The notes under the pieces: model-generated
Told to the model about the DNA's origin: nothing
The model's input: the letters and a program-made list of their open reading frames with translations, nothing else
The model's database searches: none
Program-made: the position numbers and the translations under genes
DNA from: Crocosphaera sp.
Lineage (GTDB): Bacteria; Cyanobacteriota; Cyanobacteriia; Cyanobacteriales; Microcystaceae
NCBI GenBank assembly: GCA_030065205.1
Contig: JASJDN010000045.1
Location: 1 to 42,085, forward strand
Length of the DNA stretch: 42,085 bases
Direction of reading: 5' to 3'
Shown: positions 23,679 to 31,955 of the stretch, piece after piece
Layout of the letters: every line of letters begins with the position of its first letter
Position numbering within the stretch: the stretch's first letter is position 1

Positions 23679-24569
23679 ATGTTATCTATGCGTTTATTTA
23701 TTGCACTGATTTTAGGAGCTTTTTTAGTCGTTGTGGGTTGCCAATCTAGCTTTCTCAATAGCCAGACATCTTTACAACCTACTGACGATTATACAGAATA
23801 TATGTGGGAAGTGCATGGTGAGGAACAACCCCTGCCAACGGAAATGTTAACCCAGTCCCCTTCTGAAGAAGATACAGTCAATGTAGAGATAGTAACCTAC
23901 GGCAACCTAGAAGGAAAACCCATCAAAGGTTATCTTGCCTCCCCTAAGAATATCGATCGCCCGTTACCCGCTATTATGGTGATTCATGAATGGTGGGGAC
24001 TCAACGATAATATTAAGGCCATGACCCGCAAAATCGCAGCACAGGGTTATACGGCCTTAGCAGTGGATATGTATGGTGGAAAATTTGCGAAAACCCCTGA
24101 AAAAGCGATGGAATTAGTCACTGAAGCCCGTAATAATAGCGATCGCCTGAAAGATAACCTTACCTTAGCCTATCAGTATTTAGAACAAGAAAAAAATGCC
24201 CCCAAAATTGGCTCTATCGGTTGGTGTTTTGGGGGGAGTTTGTCCTTACAAACCGCTTTATTATTCCCGAAAACCCTCGATGCTGCGGTGATTTATTATG
24301 GAGGGGACTTAGAAACCGATCCTAAAGTCTTAAAACCCCTAGAAACCGCAATTTTAGGCATTTTTGGGGAATTAGATCGCAGGCCGTCCCCTCAAACGGT
24401 AAACGCCTTTGAAACGGCTTTAAACGAGCTTAATAAGCCAGCTAATATCTATATTTATCCCAACGCCGACCACGCCTTTGCTAACCCATCAGGAGAAAGA
24501 TATAATCCTGAAGCGGCCAAAGATGCTTGGGAAAAAACCGTACAATTTTTCTCAAAATATTTAAAATAA
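23679..24569 (+). CDS. Dienelactone hydrolase family lipoprotein
   Basis: This 296 aa alpha/beta hydrolase is preceded by a lipoprotein signal (MRLFIALILGAFLVVVGCQS, lipidation Cys21 if the start is 23679). The dienelactone hydrolase family signature is present: PAIMVIHEWWGLNDNIKAM (oxyanion region), nucleophile Cys183 in GSIGWCFGGSLS, Asp in FGELDRRPSP and His in NADHAFANPSGERYN. The enzyme would act in the periplasm or on the outer membrane. The natural substrate is unknown; the family accepts lactones and esters. ATG at 23679 or 23688 both preserve the signal; neither has a good ribosome site. It is divergent from the GTPase gene. Confidence 0.92.
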   Translation: MLSMRLFIALILGAFLVVVGCQSSFLNSQTSLQPTDDYTEYMWEVHGEEQPLPTEMLTQSPSEEDTVNVEIVTYGNLEGKPIKGYLASPKNIDRPLPAIMVIHEWWGLNDNIKAMTRKIAAQGYTALAVDMYGGKFAKTPEKAMELVTEARNNSDRLKDNLTLAYQYLEQEKNAPKIGSIGWCFGGSLSLQTALLFPKTLDAAVIYYGGDLETDPKVLKPLETAILGIFGELDRRPSPQTVNAFETALNELNKPANIYIYPNADHAFANPSGERYNPEAAKDAWEKTVQFFSKYLK

Positions 24570-24721
24570 AGATAGTTTGGTGCATTCTTAATGATCATTT
24601 CGTCGTTAATTCTCGTTATATCTCTTTCAATCAAAATTTTTTCTAAGAATATGGGCTTAATAGGATGAGGATTGATGCTAAAACACCAACGTTATTCTTT
24701 CATTCAATTCCCCGAATAAAA

Positions 24722-26470
24722 ATGAATCAACTCATTGCTCTTACTCTAACCACTACCACTGTCCTTAGTTTAGGAAGCGTGTTTCCTGTGAAAGCTGCTG
24801 AATTTCGCACGATGGATGGTATAGATAACAATCTTAATAATTCTACACTGGGGTCAGTGGGCAGTAATTTAATTCGTCTTTCAGGGGTTGGCTACGATGA
24901 TGGTTTTTCTGTCCCCAGAGGGGGATTAAATTCCACTGTTTTACCCAGTCCCCGTGCCATTAGTAACAGTCTATCGGCCCAATCGAATTTCCTTCCCAAC
25001 ACATCCAACGTCAGTGACTGGGTGTGGCAGTGGGGCCAATTTCTTGACCATGATCTGGATTTAAGTCCCATTGGCACAACCGAAGGGTTTAACATTGCTG
25101 TACCTACCGGTGATCCCTCCTTTGACCCCGATAATTTGGGAGATCGAACCATTACTTTAAATCGTTCAGAGTTCAATACCGATAGTTTTGGGGTTCGTCA
25201 ACAGTTTAATGATATTACCGCTTATATCGATGCTTCCAATATTTATGGGTCCGATGTAACCCGTGCCAACGCGCTGCGAACCAATGATGGCACAGGAAAA
25301 CTCATTGCTGAAACTGCAGCCAATGGGGAAAAATTGTTGATGTTAAATACAGTGGGTTTAGACAACGATACAGGGGGTGATCCTAATGTTACCAACTACT
25401 TTGTATCAGGGGATGTGCGGGCCAATGAACAAGTGGGATTGGCTGCCACTCATACTTTATTTATGCGAGAACATAATCGTCTTGCTGATGACATTAAAAC
25501 CCGTCTTGACAGTGGCGAAACTGCTTTAGTGAATAAATTTCAAGATTCGGGTTTAAGTGAAGATGACTTCATTTTTGAGTCGGCCCGTAAAGTTGTGGGC
25601 GCACAAATGCAAATTATCACCTATGACCAATGGTTACCGGTTGTTTTAGGGAAAAATGCCTTAGATAACTACGATGGTTATGATGATGAAATTGATCCAG
25701 GCATTTCCACAGAATTTTCCACGGCGGCTTTCCGTTTTGGTCATACTATGTTATCCCCCGAACTGCTGAGAGTGGATAATAACGGCAACATAGTCAACGC
25801 CTTATCCTTACGGGATAGTTTTTTTAAGCCTGAGGAAGTGCAACAAAATGGCATCGATACCCTGTTAATGGGTTTAGCCTCTCAAAAAGCGCAAGAGGTG
25901 GATACGTTCTTAGTGGATGATGTGCGTAACTTCCTGTTTGGCCCTCCGGGTGCTGGAGGGTTTGATTTAGCTTCCCTAAATTTACAACGGGGCCGCGATC
26001 ATGGTCTTCCCCCCATCAATACCGTTCGTTTAGCGTTGGGACTGACCCCTTATACCAGCTTTTTAGACCTAACTGGGGGAGATGTGCAGTTAGCGGCTGC
26101 CTTTGCTACTGTTTATAACAGTATGGATGAGGTGGATCTGTGGATTGCTGGTTTAGCCGAGAAGAAAGTCAATGGCGGGTTATTAGGGGAAACGTTCAGT
26201 CGTATTGTCATCGACCAATTTACGCGCAGCCGAGATGGCGATCGCTTTTTCTATCTCAATGACCTTGATCATCTCATTGCGTTAGATCCCACCCTAGAAA
26301 CCGTTACCCTATCCAAAATTATTCGTCGCAATAGTACCATTCAAACCATCCAAAATAATGCGTTTTTAGTGGCTTCGGTTCCTGAACCTAAGACGACAGT
26401 AGGGTTGTTAGTAATGGTTTTATGGGGTTGGGTTGGATATTATTTGGGTCGTAGGAATGATAGGGTCTAA
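24722..26470 (+). CDS. Animal-type haem peroxidase with PEP-CTERM sorting tail
   Basis: This protein of about 582 aa belongs to the peroxidase-cyclooxygenase superfamily (mammalian myeloperoxidase and lactoperoxidase relatives). It has the distal WQWGQFLDHDLDLSP (His110), the catalytic Arg in LFMREHNRLADD (R249), the proximal His in AAFRFGHTMLSPEL (H341) and LNLQRGRDHGLPP. A signal peptide (MNQLIALTLTTTTVLSLGS...VKA) starts at ATG 24722; an upstream in-frame ATG at 24665 would add 19 residues in front of it. The C-terminus has VPEP, a hydrophobic helix and RRN, a PEP-CTERM surface-sorting signal. The predicted role is extracellular or cell-envelope oxidation using H2O2. The gene ends with a 4-base overlap with the convergent alanine dehydrogenase gene. 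Confidence 0.93.
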   Translation: MNQLIALTLTTTTVLSLGSVFPVKAAEFRTMDGIDNNLNNSTLGSVGSNLIRLSGVGYDDGFSVPRGGLNSTVLPSPRAISNSLSAQSNFLPNTSNVSDWVWQWGQFLDHDLDLSPIGTTEGFNIAVPTGDPSFDPDNLGDRTITLNRSEFNTDSFGVRQQFNDITAYIDASNIYGSDVTRANALRTNDGTGKLIAETAANGEKLLMLNTVGLDNDTGGDPNVTNYFVSGDVRANEQVGLAATHTLFMREHNRLADDIKTRLDSGETALVNKFQDSGLSEDDFIFESARKVVGAQMQIITYDQWLPVVLGKNALDNYDGYDDEIDPGISTEFSTAAFRFGHTMLSPELLRVDNNGNIVNALSLRDSFFKPEEVQQNGIDTLLMGLASQKAQEVDTFLVDDVRNFLFGPPGAGGFDLASLNLQRGRDHGLPPINTVRLALGLTPYTSFLDLTGGDVQLAAAFATVYNSMDEVDLWIAGLAEKKVNGGLLGETFSRIVIDQFTRSRDGDRFFYLNDLDHLIALDPTLETVTLSKIIRRNSTIQTIQNNAFLVASVPEPKTTVGLLVMVLWGWVGYYLGRRNDRV

Positions 26471-27558
26471 CCATTCATTAAGTCTTGAAACACCTCTTGT
26501 ACGGCTGGATGAATCAAGACCCCATCTTTAACATTAACTCCCAGGGCTAAACTGGCATCTTTTTCTAATACGTCTAACCCCTGATTAGCTAACTTTAAAA
26601 CGTAGGGTAACGTGCTGTTATTTAAAGCTTGGGTGGCTGTCCAAGGTACAGCCCCAGGCATATTAGGAACGCCAAAATGAATCACCCCTTCTTCTCTGTA
26701 GGTGGGGGAACTATGGGACGTGGTGCGGAGGGTTTCGATACATCCGCCTTGATCCACTGCCACATCCACAATCACTGAACCCGGCCGCATTTTTGAGACT
26801 AATGTCCGAGAAACTAAGGTTGGAGCGCGTTTTCCTGTAACTAACACGGCACCGATCAATAAGTCTGCCTTAGGAACGGCCTCTTCAATGGTCGCAGCGT
26901 TACTGTATAGAAGTTCTACCCGTGAGCCAAAAATTGTCTCTAAATAGGCCAAACGCTCTACATTGATATCAAAGATTTGTACTTGCGCCCCCATTCCCAC
27001 TGCCATCCGGGCTGCTTCGGTGCCAACCACTCCCCCGCCTAAAATTACCACACGCCCCACAGAAACACCAGGAATCCCTCCTAAAAGAACCCCACGACCC
27101 CCTTGTTGTTTTTCGAGATATCGCGCCCCAAACTGGACAGATAAGCGTCCTGCAATGATACTCATGGGGGTAAGTAAAGGAAGTCTTCCGTCAGGAAGTT
27201 GCACCGTTTCGTATCCAATAGCAGTTATGCCAGATGAAATTAAAGCTTCAGTTAATTCTTTATCTGCTGCTAAATGTAGATAGGTAAACAGCATTTTCGT
27301 CGTTTTGAGATAAGCATATTCTTGAGTGAGGGGTTCTTTTACTTTGACTACTAATTCCTGATCCCAGGCTTGGGCTGCACTGGCAACAATTTTCGCGCCG
27401 GCCTGTTCATATTCTTGATCACTAAACCCCGAACCGACTCCTGCTTGGGTTTCGATAGAAACTTGATGTCCTCGATCGCATAATACCCGAACGCTATTGG
27501 GACTTAAACCAACCCGAAATTCTTGATCTTTAATCTCTTTAGGGACACCAATGTTCAT
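26467..27558 (-). CDS. ald: Alanine dehydrogenase
   Basis: This 363 aa NAD-dependent enzyme interconverts L-alanine with pyruvate and ammonia. It starts MNIGVPKEIKDQEFRVGLSP, the family hallmark (Arg15 region), with KTTKMLFTYLHLA (substrate Lys region), the NAD-binding VVILGGGVVGTEAARMAVGMGA and the late HFGVPNMPGAVPWTATQALNN. Length matches the family (about 360-375). GGAG lies 5 bases before the ATG. A perfect 10-bp dyad in the upstream region (27612-27640) is a candidate regulatory site. In cyanobacteria Ald often serves nitrogen or alanine catabolism; regulation here is not shown. Confidence 0.96.
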   Translation of the reverse strand: MNIGVPKEIKDQEFRVGLSPNSVRVLCDRGHQVSIETQAGVGSGFSDQEYEQAGAKIVASAAQAWDQELVVKVKEPLTQEYAYLKTTKMLFTYLHLAADKELTEALISSGITAIGYETVQLPDGRLPLLTPMSIIAGRLSVQFGARYLEKQQGGRGVLLGGIPGVSVGRVVILGGGVVGTEAARMAVGMGAQVQIFDINVERLAYLETIFGSRVELLYSNAATIEEAVPKADLLIGAVLVTGKRAPTLVSRTLVSKMRPGSVIVDVAVDQGGCIETLRTTSHSSPTYREEGVIHFGVPNMPGAVPWTATQALNNSTLPYVLKLANQGLDVLEKDASLALGVNVKDGVLIHPAVQEVFQDLMNG

Positions 27559-27611
27559 ATCACTCCTTCACCTTAATGATTCCCTGTACTGAACTTTGTA
27601 GTTAAATAAGG

Positions 27612-27640
27612 AACCCATAGGTACACTTATCCTATGGGTT
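27612..27640. promoter_or_regulatory. 10-bp inverted repeat upstream of ald
   Basis: AACCCATAGG (27612-27621) and CCTATGGGTT (27631-27640) are exact complements with a 9-base spacer, 54 bases upstream of the ald ATG. On the ald strand the dyad lies in the leader or promoter. It could be an operator or an attenuator stem, but no regulator is identified. Confidence 0.5.
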
Positions 27641-27804
27641 AAACTTTTATCAATTATAACTCATGTTACGTTAATTCATTAACCAACTCATTAAAAAGTA
27701 ATCTGACTGCATGGCTTGCCACCTTCATTCTCAGTAACTTAATGGGAGTACCATTAAACTTATCCTGTTTCATCCAGTCATATTTCAGTTATACTTTTGT
27801 GTGT

Positions 27805-27917
27805 ATATATAGCGTTTCTCGGACTCATGAGGTACACTTAACTCCTGCCTCCTGCCCCCTGCCTCCTGCCTCCAAGCGATAACCTCTGTACCTCACAAGT
27901 ATCAGAACTGCTATATA
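27805..27917. repeat. MITE-like element with about 30-bp imperfect inverted ends
   Basis: The left arm (27805-27836, containing ATATATAGC and CATGAGGTAC) and right arm (27888-27917, containing GTACCTCACAAG and GCTATATA) are inverted, imperfect complements. Between them are CTGCCTC/CTGCCCC words. The ends end in TATA, suggestive of a target-site or palindromic tip. No open reading frame lies within. Confidence 0.65.
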
Positions 27918-27927
27918 ATAGTAAAAT

Positions 27928-28034
27928 CTTGATAGTAAAAGTAATGAACTTTATTTTATTAATAATAGATAGTTTTTTAGCCTTGATAGTAAAAGTAATG
28001 AATTTTATTTTATTAATAATAGATGGTTTTTTAG
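27928..28034. repeat. 54-bp tandem duplication spanning a gene start
   Basis: Positions 27928-27980 and 27982-28034 are two copies of a 53-base unit (period 54, with a one-base spacer) that differ at two positions (C/T and A/G). The 54-base period equals 18 codons, so the copies are in frame for the gene at 27944. Confidence 0.9.
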
Positions 28035-28432
28035 TCTGGTCAGGATTTTTATATGGAAAAACTGGTGGATTAAGAATAGGTTTATCAGAAGATGGAATTA
28101 TAAGATATGCCAATGAATTACAAAGTAGTGGTGGTGATGATACTTTGTTTGTGGGATTTTTATTATTTTTGTTTATAATTCCGTGTATTATTCGACTTAG
28201 TGAACTAAATGCTATATTTTTTGTTATTGCGTCAATAAAGGTTACAATTGTTGTGTTTTTTGGACTATTAATAATGCTAGATGTTGATGTATTTGATTCA
28301 ATAGCATATGGAGATAATTATATGTTATTAATTATGGAAAGTTTAACTTCCGTACTAATATTATCATTAAGTATATTGCTATATCATATACTTAAAATGT
28401 TAGTAATAAAAATCGTACATAAGATAACCTAA
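27944..28432 (+). CDS. Small unknown membrane protein, duplicated N-terminus
   Basis: This protein of about 162 aa has no recognised family. Hydrophobic helices lie at the N-terminus (MNFILLIIDSFLALIVKVMNFILLIIDGFLV, duplicated), at about 75-90 (FVGFLLFLFIIPCIIRL), about 95-120 (IFFVIASIKVTIVVFFGLLIML) and about 135-160, so at least three to four membrane spans are likely. The start is uncertain: ATGs at 27944 and 27998 both lie in the 54-bp duplication and a TTG at 27929 is also open. Without the duplication the protein would begin at 27998. Composition is very AT-rich (Ile/Leu/Phe/Val), and there is no ribosome site. It follows the MITE-like element directly. Confidence 0.5.
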   Translation: MNFILLIIDSFLALIVKVMNFILLIIDGFLVWSGFLYGKTGGLRIGLSEDGIIRYANELQSSGGDDTLFVGFLLFLFIIPCIIRLSELNAIFFVIASIKVTIVVFFGLLIMLDVDVFDSIAYGDNYMLLIMESLTSVLILSLSILLYHILKMLVIKIVHKIT

Positions 28433-28743
28433 CCTTTCATTATTGAGACAAGGCTCTAGGTATAAAGCAAGGGTAAATTTGTTAGATGCTCGCTTCCTAC
28501 AAATTCCATTAATCAATTAATAGTATTAATGTTCGCTATTATTCTCTAGTTGATAAGCTTGGCTCTGTTCTTGATGATCCTCCATCTGATCCCCCAAACT
28601 CATAGTCATTATGAGTCTGGGTTAAAAGTTTACTGGGGATTCTTCATACTTTAGCTTACAAAAACTTTCTGAGAATTGCTAGGATTAATCCCCACCTTTT
28701 GGTGAGGGCGGGGATACAAGCAAGAGTCCACAGATTCAGATGA
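28433..28743. other. Intergenic, possible mobile-element end
   Basis: The 311 bases hold no convincing gene; a 27-codon minus-strand frame near 28500-28610 has no support. At 28688-28715 ATCCCCACC and GGTGAGGGCGGGGAT form an imperfect stem with a TTTT loop. It may be the terminator for petG (transcribed leftward), or an end hairpin of an IS200/IS605-type element; the second idea is weak. Confidence 0.4.
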
Positions 28744-28860
28744 TTAATCTAAGTTAAGTTGATTACCACGTTTGTATTGTAAATAGGCTGCAACAAATAA
28801 ACCAGCTAACGTAATGGGAATAAGACCTAAAACAATACCTAAGAGTAAGGGTTCAATCAT
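28744..28860 (-). CDS. petG: Cytochrome b6f complex subunit V (PetG)
   Basis: This 38 aa membrane peptide has [20 protein letters not shown] as its N-terminal half and [13 protein letters not shown] as its tail, matching PetG almost along its length (usual length about 37). One transmembrane helix anchors it in the thylakoid membrane, where it is needed to assemble or stabilise the b6f dimer. GAGGAGAAATGCC precedes the ATG at 28860 and fits a ribosome site. It is too short for most gene finders. It is divergent from the cytochrome M gene. Confidence 0.96.
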   Translation of the reverse strand: MIEPLLLGIVLGLIPITLAGLFVAAYLQYKRGNQLNLD

Positions 28861-29173
28861 GGCATTTCTCCTCAATGAGACGAATTATGACTATCCTATG
28901 TTACTGGAGAAGGTTCACTTAGTTCTAGAGGCACAGCAAAATTCATAGCAGTTTTCAATTGGGTGTATCAATATTCTAGTCAAGTTGAACGTCATTCCAT
29001 CAATATTTTTGCGTGCATCATAAAAGACATTTTGTCAATCATTTTTTATAAAAAGTTACATTATGAGGTCAATTGTCCTTTAATTGTTACATCAGTTAAC
29101 GAGACTAGCATTTTATCCCCAAAACATTGCAAAATGTAAAGAGAAGGCCAACATAATCACACCTTAAATAACC
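28861..29173. promoter_or_regulatory. Divergent petG/cytM intergenic region with repeat fragment
   Basis: The 313 bases carry the petG ribosome site and both promoters. A 44-base segment (28945-28988) is a near copy (41/44) of the left end of the element at 15417. No partner arm is visible here, so it is a solo fragment. No gene is seen. Confidence 0.6.
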
Positions 29174-29548
29174 GTGACTCAAGAGTTAATCCAACCTAAG
29201 GATGCTATCCAAAGATTAATCCTAATTTGTTTAGGGATGATTTTCGTAGCTATCGTCGTGATAGTAGGTTGGTATCTCCATGAAATTGCCGATCCTTATA
29301 TTAACGAAGTATTATCCCGTCAGGGGGATGTGAGTCGTGGACAGGCCATCTTTGAAATTAATTGTGCAGGGTGTCATGGGATGGAAGCCGATGGAATGGT
29401 CGGACCTAGCTTACATCATGTTCAGAAACATAAATCGAAAATTAGTCTAATTCAACAAGTAATCAGTGGAAAAACCCCACCCATGCCAAAATTTCAACCC
29501 AGTCCCCAAGAAATGGCTGATTTGTTAACTTACTTAGAACAATTGTGA
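29174..29548 (+). CDS. cytM: Cytochrome M (membrane-anchored c-type cytochrome)
   Basis: This 124 aa protein has one N-terminal membrane helix (about residues 14-34, LILICLGMIFVAIVVIVGW) followed by a small c-type domain. The haem site is Cys64-Ala-Gly-Cys67-His68 (INCAGCHGM), with a Met ligand candidate at about 103 (TPPMPKF). The layout and size match CytM, a stress-linked electron carrier of cyanobacteria thought to modulate respiratory or photosynthetic flow. The gene starts at GTG 29174. It is divergent from petG, so the two share a regulatory interval. Confidence 0.88.
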   Translation: MTQELIQPKDAIQRLILICLGMIFVAIVVIVGWYLHEIADPYINEVLSRQGDVSRGQAIFEINCAGCHGMEADGMVGPSLHHVQKHKSKISLIQQVISGKTPPMPKFQPSPQEMADLLTYLEQL

Positions 29549-29639
29549 TCCATCCTTAAAAAATACTTCATTTACCCATGTTTCTTAAAGAAAACTGATA
29601 ATTTAGTCATCAGAAGCATTCCGGTACACGGCTTACACT

Positions 29640-30410
29640 ATGCTATCTTCCTCTGACAATGGCCTTCACAACAATGTCCCTATTCCTTCTCCGAGTCATC
29701 CCAGACAATATCGGGCGATCGGCTTAATTGAGGGTCAATATCAGCGTTCCCAAGAACATCAAACGCGAGGAATTCTCATTACCAAAGACGGCACTATCAT
29801 TGATACTGTTGTCCTGGGTAAAGTGCTGAGTCTGTTCAAAAAACACCTTGATTTAGATCAACCTCATTTGTGGATCGTTTACCCCCGAACCCGACTCGCT
29901 AACGATCAACTTCAATTACAAATTGCTGGCGTTTGGGAACCAGAAACCTTACATCCAGACACAACCCACTTATCCTTATCTCCAGAACAGATCAACCCTG
30001 CATTTCCCATTAAAAGTGGAGACTTTTCTATTCGGGGCCAAGTGGTCTATGCCTCCCATCAAAAAAAAATTGTTATTGTTAAAATTCGTCAGTTTCCTAA
30101 ACATCCCTCAGAAAAACCCAAATTTTTTAAATTAAAATTGCAAGGAACCCTTCCGGATAAAGCGGTGGGGTGTTTTTGGGACTTACAAGTACAACTGATT
30201 GATAATCACCTGACCATTAAAACAGGGAATAATCTGGGGCAGATGCAAAGAAAACAAGGAAAATATCCTAAAAAACGAAGTTCAGCCCAATTTCGTCCTC
30301 AAAGACCCACCCCCAGCAGCGATCGCTCCCCCGCCCACAGTTTAGATCGTCCTCACCCTTCTCCTCGTCGTCTTCCCCTACCGAAACCCATGAAACCGAA
30401 ACAGTTATGA
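29640..30410 (+). CDS. Conserved hypothetical protein with basic, Pro/Arg-rich tail
   Basis: This 256 aa protein has an ordered N-terminal two-thirds (about 20-190), where beta-rich sequence (QYRAIGLIEGQYQRS, TRGILITKDGTIIDTVVLG, GDFSIRGQVVYAS) suggests a small OB-like or SH3-like fold. The last 60 residues are Lys/Arg/Pro/Ser-rich (for example KRSSAQFRPQRPTPSSDRSP) and probably disordered, possibly RNA- or DNA-binding. It looks like a lineage-specific cyanobacterial protein of unknown function. ATG at 29640 is plausible with no strong ribosome site. A C-rich repeat follows. Confidence 0.7.
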   Translation: MLSSSDNGLHNNVPIPSPSHPRQYRAIGLIEGQYQRSQEHQTRGILITKDGTIIDTVVLGKVLSLFKKHLDLDQPHLWIVYPRTRLANDQLQLQIAGVWEPETLHPDTTHLSLSPEQINPAFPIKSGDFSIRGQVVYASHQKKIVIVKIRQFPKHPSEKPKFFKLKLQGTLPDKAVGCFWDLQVQLIDNHLTIKTGNNLGQMQRKQGKYPKKRSSAQFRPQRPTPSSDRSPAHSLDRPHPSPRRLPLPKPMKPKQL

Positions 30411-30445
30411 CCCTAGATCCGCTTATTATTGTAGAGTAATATTCT

Positions 30446-30546
30446 TTCTCCCTCCGCCTCCTCTGCTCCCCCTGCTCCCCCCGCCTCCTCTGCCTCCTCT
30501 GCTCCCCCTGCTCCCCCCGCCTCCTCTGCTTCCCCTGCTCCCCCAG
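30446..30546. repeat. CTCC/CTGC-rich tandem repeat
   Basis: About 100 bases of GCCTCCTCT, GCTCCCCCT and GCTCCCCCC words form a degenerate 9-mer array between two co-directional genes. It is related in style to, but distinct from, the CCCCATC words at 1-125. Confidence 0.85.
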
Positions 30547-30587
30547 CCTTCTCGATACGATTATCTACTGTCTAAAGCGGATTTACT

Positions 30588-31904
30588 ATGACCACCGTTT
30601 CCCCAACACTGCTGCGACAAATTCAAGTCTTAGATCCAGTTGCCAATACCAATTTGATCAACGATGTCTTATTAGAGTCAGGCAAAATTCAAGCCATAGA
30701 CTCCCAACTAGACAATATTCCCCCAAATACTAAGACAATTGAGGGAAAAGGCTTGGTGCTTGCCCCAGGATTAATGGATTTGTATAGTTATAGTGGAGAA
30801 CCGGGTTATGAGGATCGAGAAACCCTGAAGAGTTTAGCTGCGTCTGCGATCGCTGGTGGGTTTACTCGCATCGCCCTACTCCCCCAAACCCAACCCCCTG
30901 TGGACAATTTAGCCACCCTCACCCATCTACAACAGCAAACCCAGTTTCTTCCATCGGTAACCTTCGATTTTTGGGGAACCTTTAGCCATCAAGCCCAAGG
31001 ACAACAGATTACCGAGTTAACAGAATTAGCCAAAGCAGGAGTGATCGGCTTTACCGATAACCAAGGGGTTGAAAATATAGGGTTACTCAGACGGGTCCTC
31101 GAATATCTCAAACCCCTGAAAAAGCCCTTAGCGTTAGTGGCTGAATTTCCCGCCCTTAAAGGAAATGGGGTGATGCGAGAAGGCTATTTTTCCACCCGTT
31201 ATGGACTCACTGGCAACCCAGCTATGACAGAGGCCACTGCAGTGGCAACGATTTTAGAAATGGTGGCCGTGATCCAAACCCCTGTACACCTCATGCGAGT
31301 TTCCACCCGTCGCGCGGTGGAATTAATCGCTTGGGGAAAAGCCAGGGGAATTCCCATCACCGCTAGTACCACCTGGATGCACCTACTACTCGATAGTGAG
31401 AACATTGGGACTTACGATCCTAATTTACGTCTAGATCCCCCCTTAGGCAACCCAGAGGACCGCATCGCTTTAATTGAAGGGATTGCTCAAGGAATCATCG
31501 ATGCGATCGCTGTTGATCATCATGGTTATACCTACGAAGAAAAAACAGTCCCTTTTGCTGAGTCTCCTCCAGGGGCGATCGGCTTAGAATTAGTGTTACC
31601 CCTATTGTGGCAAACATTAGTGGAAACAAAAACATGGTCAGCCTTACAATTATGGAAAGCTCTCAGTAGTAACCCGAGAAAATGTTTAGGACAAATTGTT
31701 AACCCCATCAAAGTTGGCAATCCTCTAGAATTAATCGTTTTTGACCCCAAAGAAACCTGGACAGTTACCGCTTCTACTCTCCACTCTTTAAATCAGAATA
31801 CCCCCTGGTTAGGTCAACAAATTCAAGGAAAAGTCATCACTGAATCAATTATAAATGATAAAGAGACTATCATTAGAACAGTTAAAAAAGCGTCACAAAT
31901 ATAA
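30588..31904 (+). CDS. Dihydroorotase homologue lacking metal ligands (pseudo-dihydroorotase)
   Basis: This 438 aa protein follows the dihydroorotase fold and order, but the active site is broken. The canonical metal motif DLHxHLREPG reads DLYSYSGEPG (His to Tyr at 66 and 68; substrate Arg to Gly at 70). The third-site His region reads LALVAEFPAL and lacks the His, and HICHVST reads HLMRVST (His to Arg at 237). Asp in AVDHHGYTYEEK survives, as does the downstream GAIGLELVLPLLW. A zinc hydrolase without these histidines cannot use the known mechanism. Catalytically dead DHO homologues are known as partners of aspartate transcarbamoylase (PyrC' type), and that is the most likely role; a true PyrC would have to be elsewhere in the genome. 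Confidence 0.85.
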   Translation: MTTVSPTLLRQIQVLDPVANTNLINDVLLESGKIQAIDSQLDNIPPNTKTIEGKGLVLAPGLMDLYSYSGEPGYEDRETLKSLAASAIAGGFTRIALLPQTQPPVDNLATLTHLQQQTQFLPSVTFDFWGTFSHQAQGQQITELTELAKAGVIGFTDNQGVENIGLLRRVLEYLKPLKKPLALVAEFPALKGNGVMREGYFSTRYGLTGNPAMTEATAVATILEMVAVIQTPVHLMRVSTRRAVELIAWGKARGIPITASTTWMHLLLDSENIGTYDPNLRLDPPLGNPEDRIALIEGIAQGIIDAIAVDHHGYTYEEKTVPFAESPPGAIGLELVLPLLWQTLVETKTWSALQLWKALSSNPRKCLGQIVNPIKVGNPLELIVFDPKETWTVTASTLHSLNQNTPWLGQQIQGKVITESIINDKETIIRTVKKASQI

Positions 31905-31955
31905 CAGGAAATTTTAACTTAAGTGCAAAACTAGAATCAGAGATTAACAAAAATC

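Noticed and set aside
28500..28610. 27-codon minus-strand frame between the small membrane gene and petG
   Set aside because: Too short, no family and no clear ribosome site.
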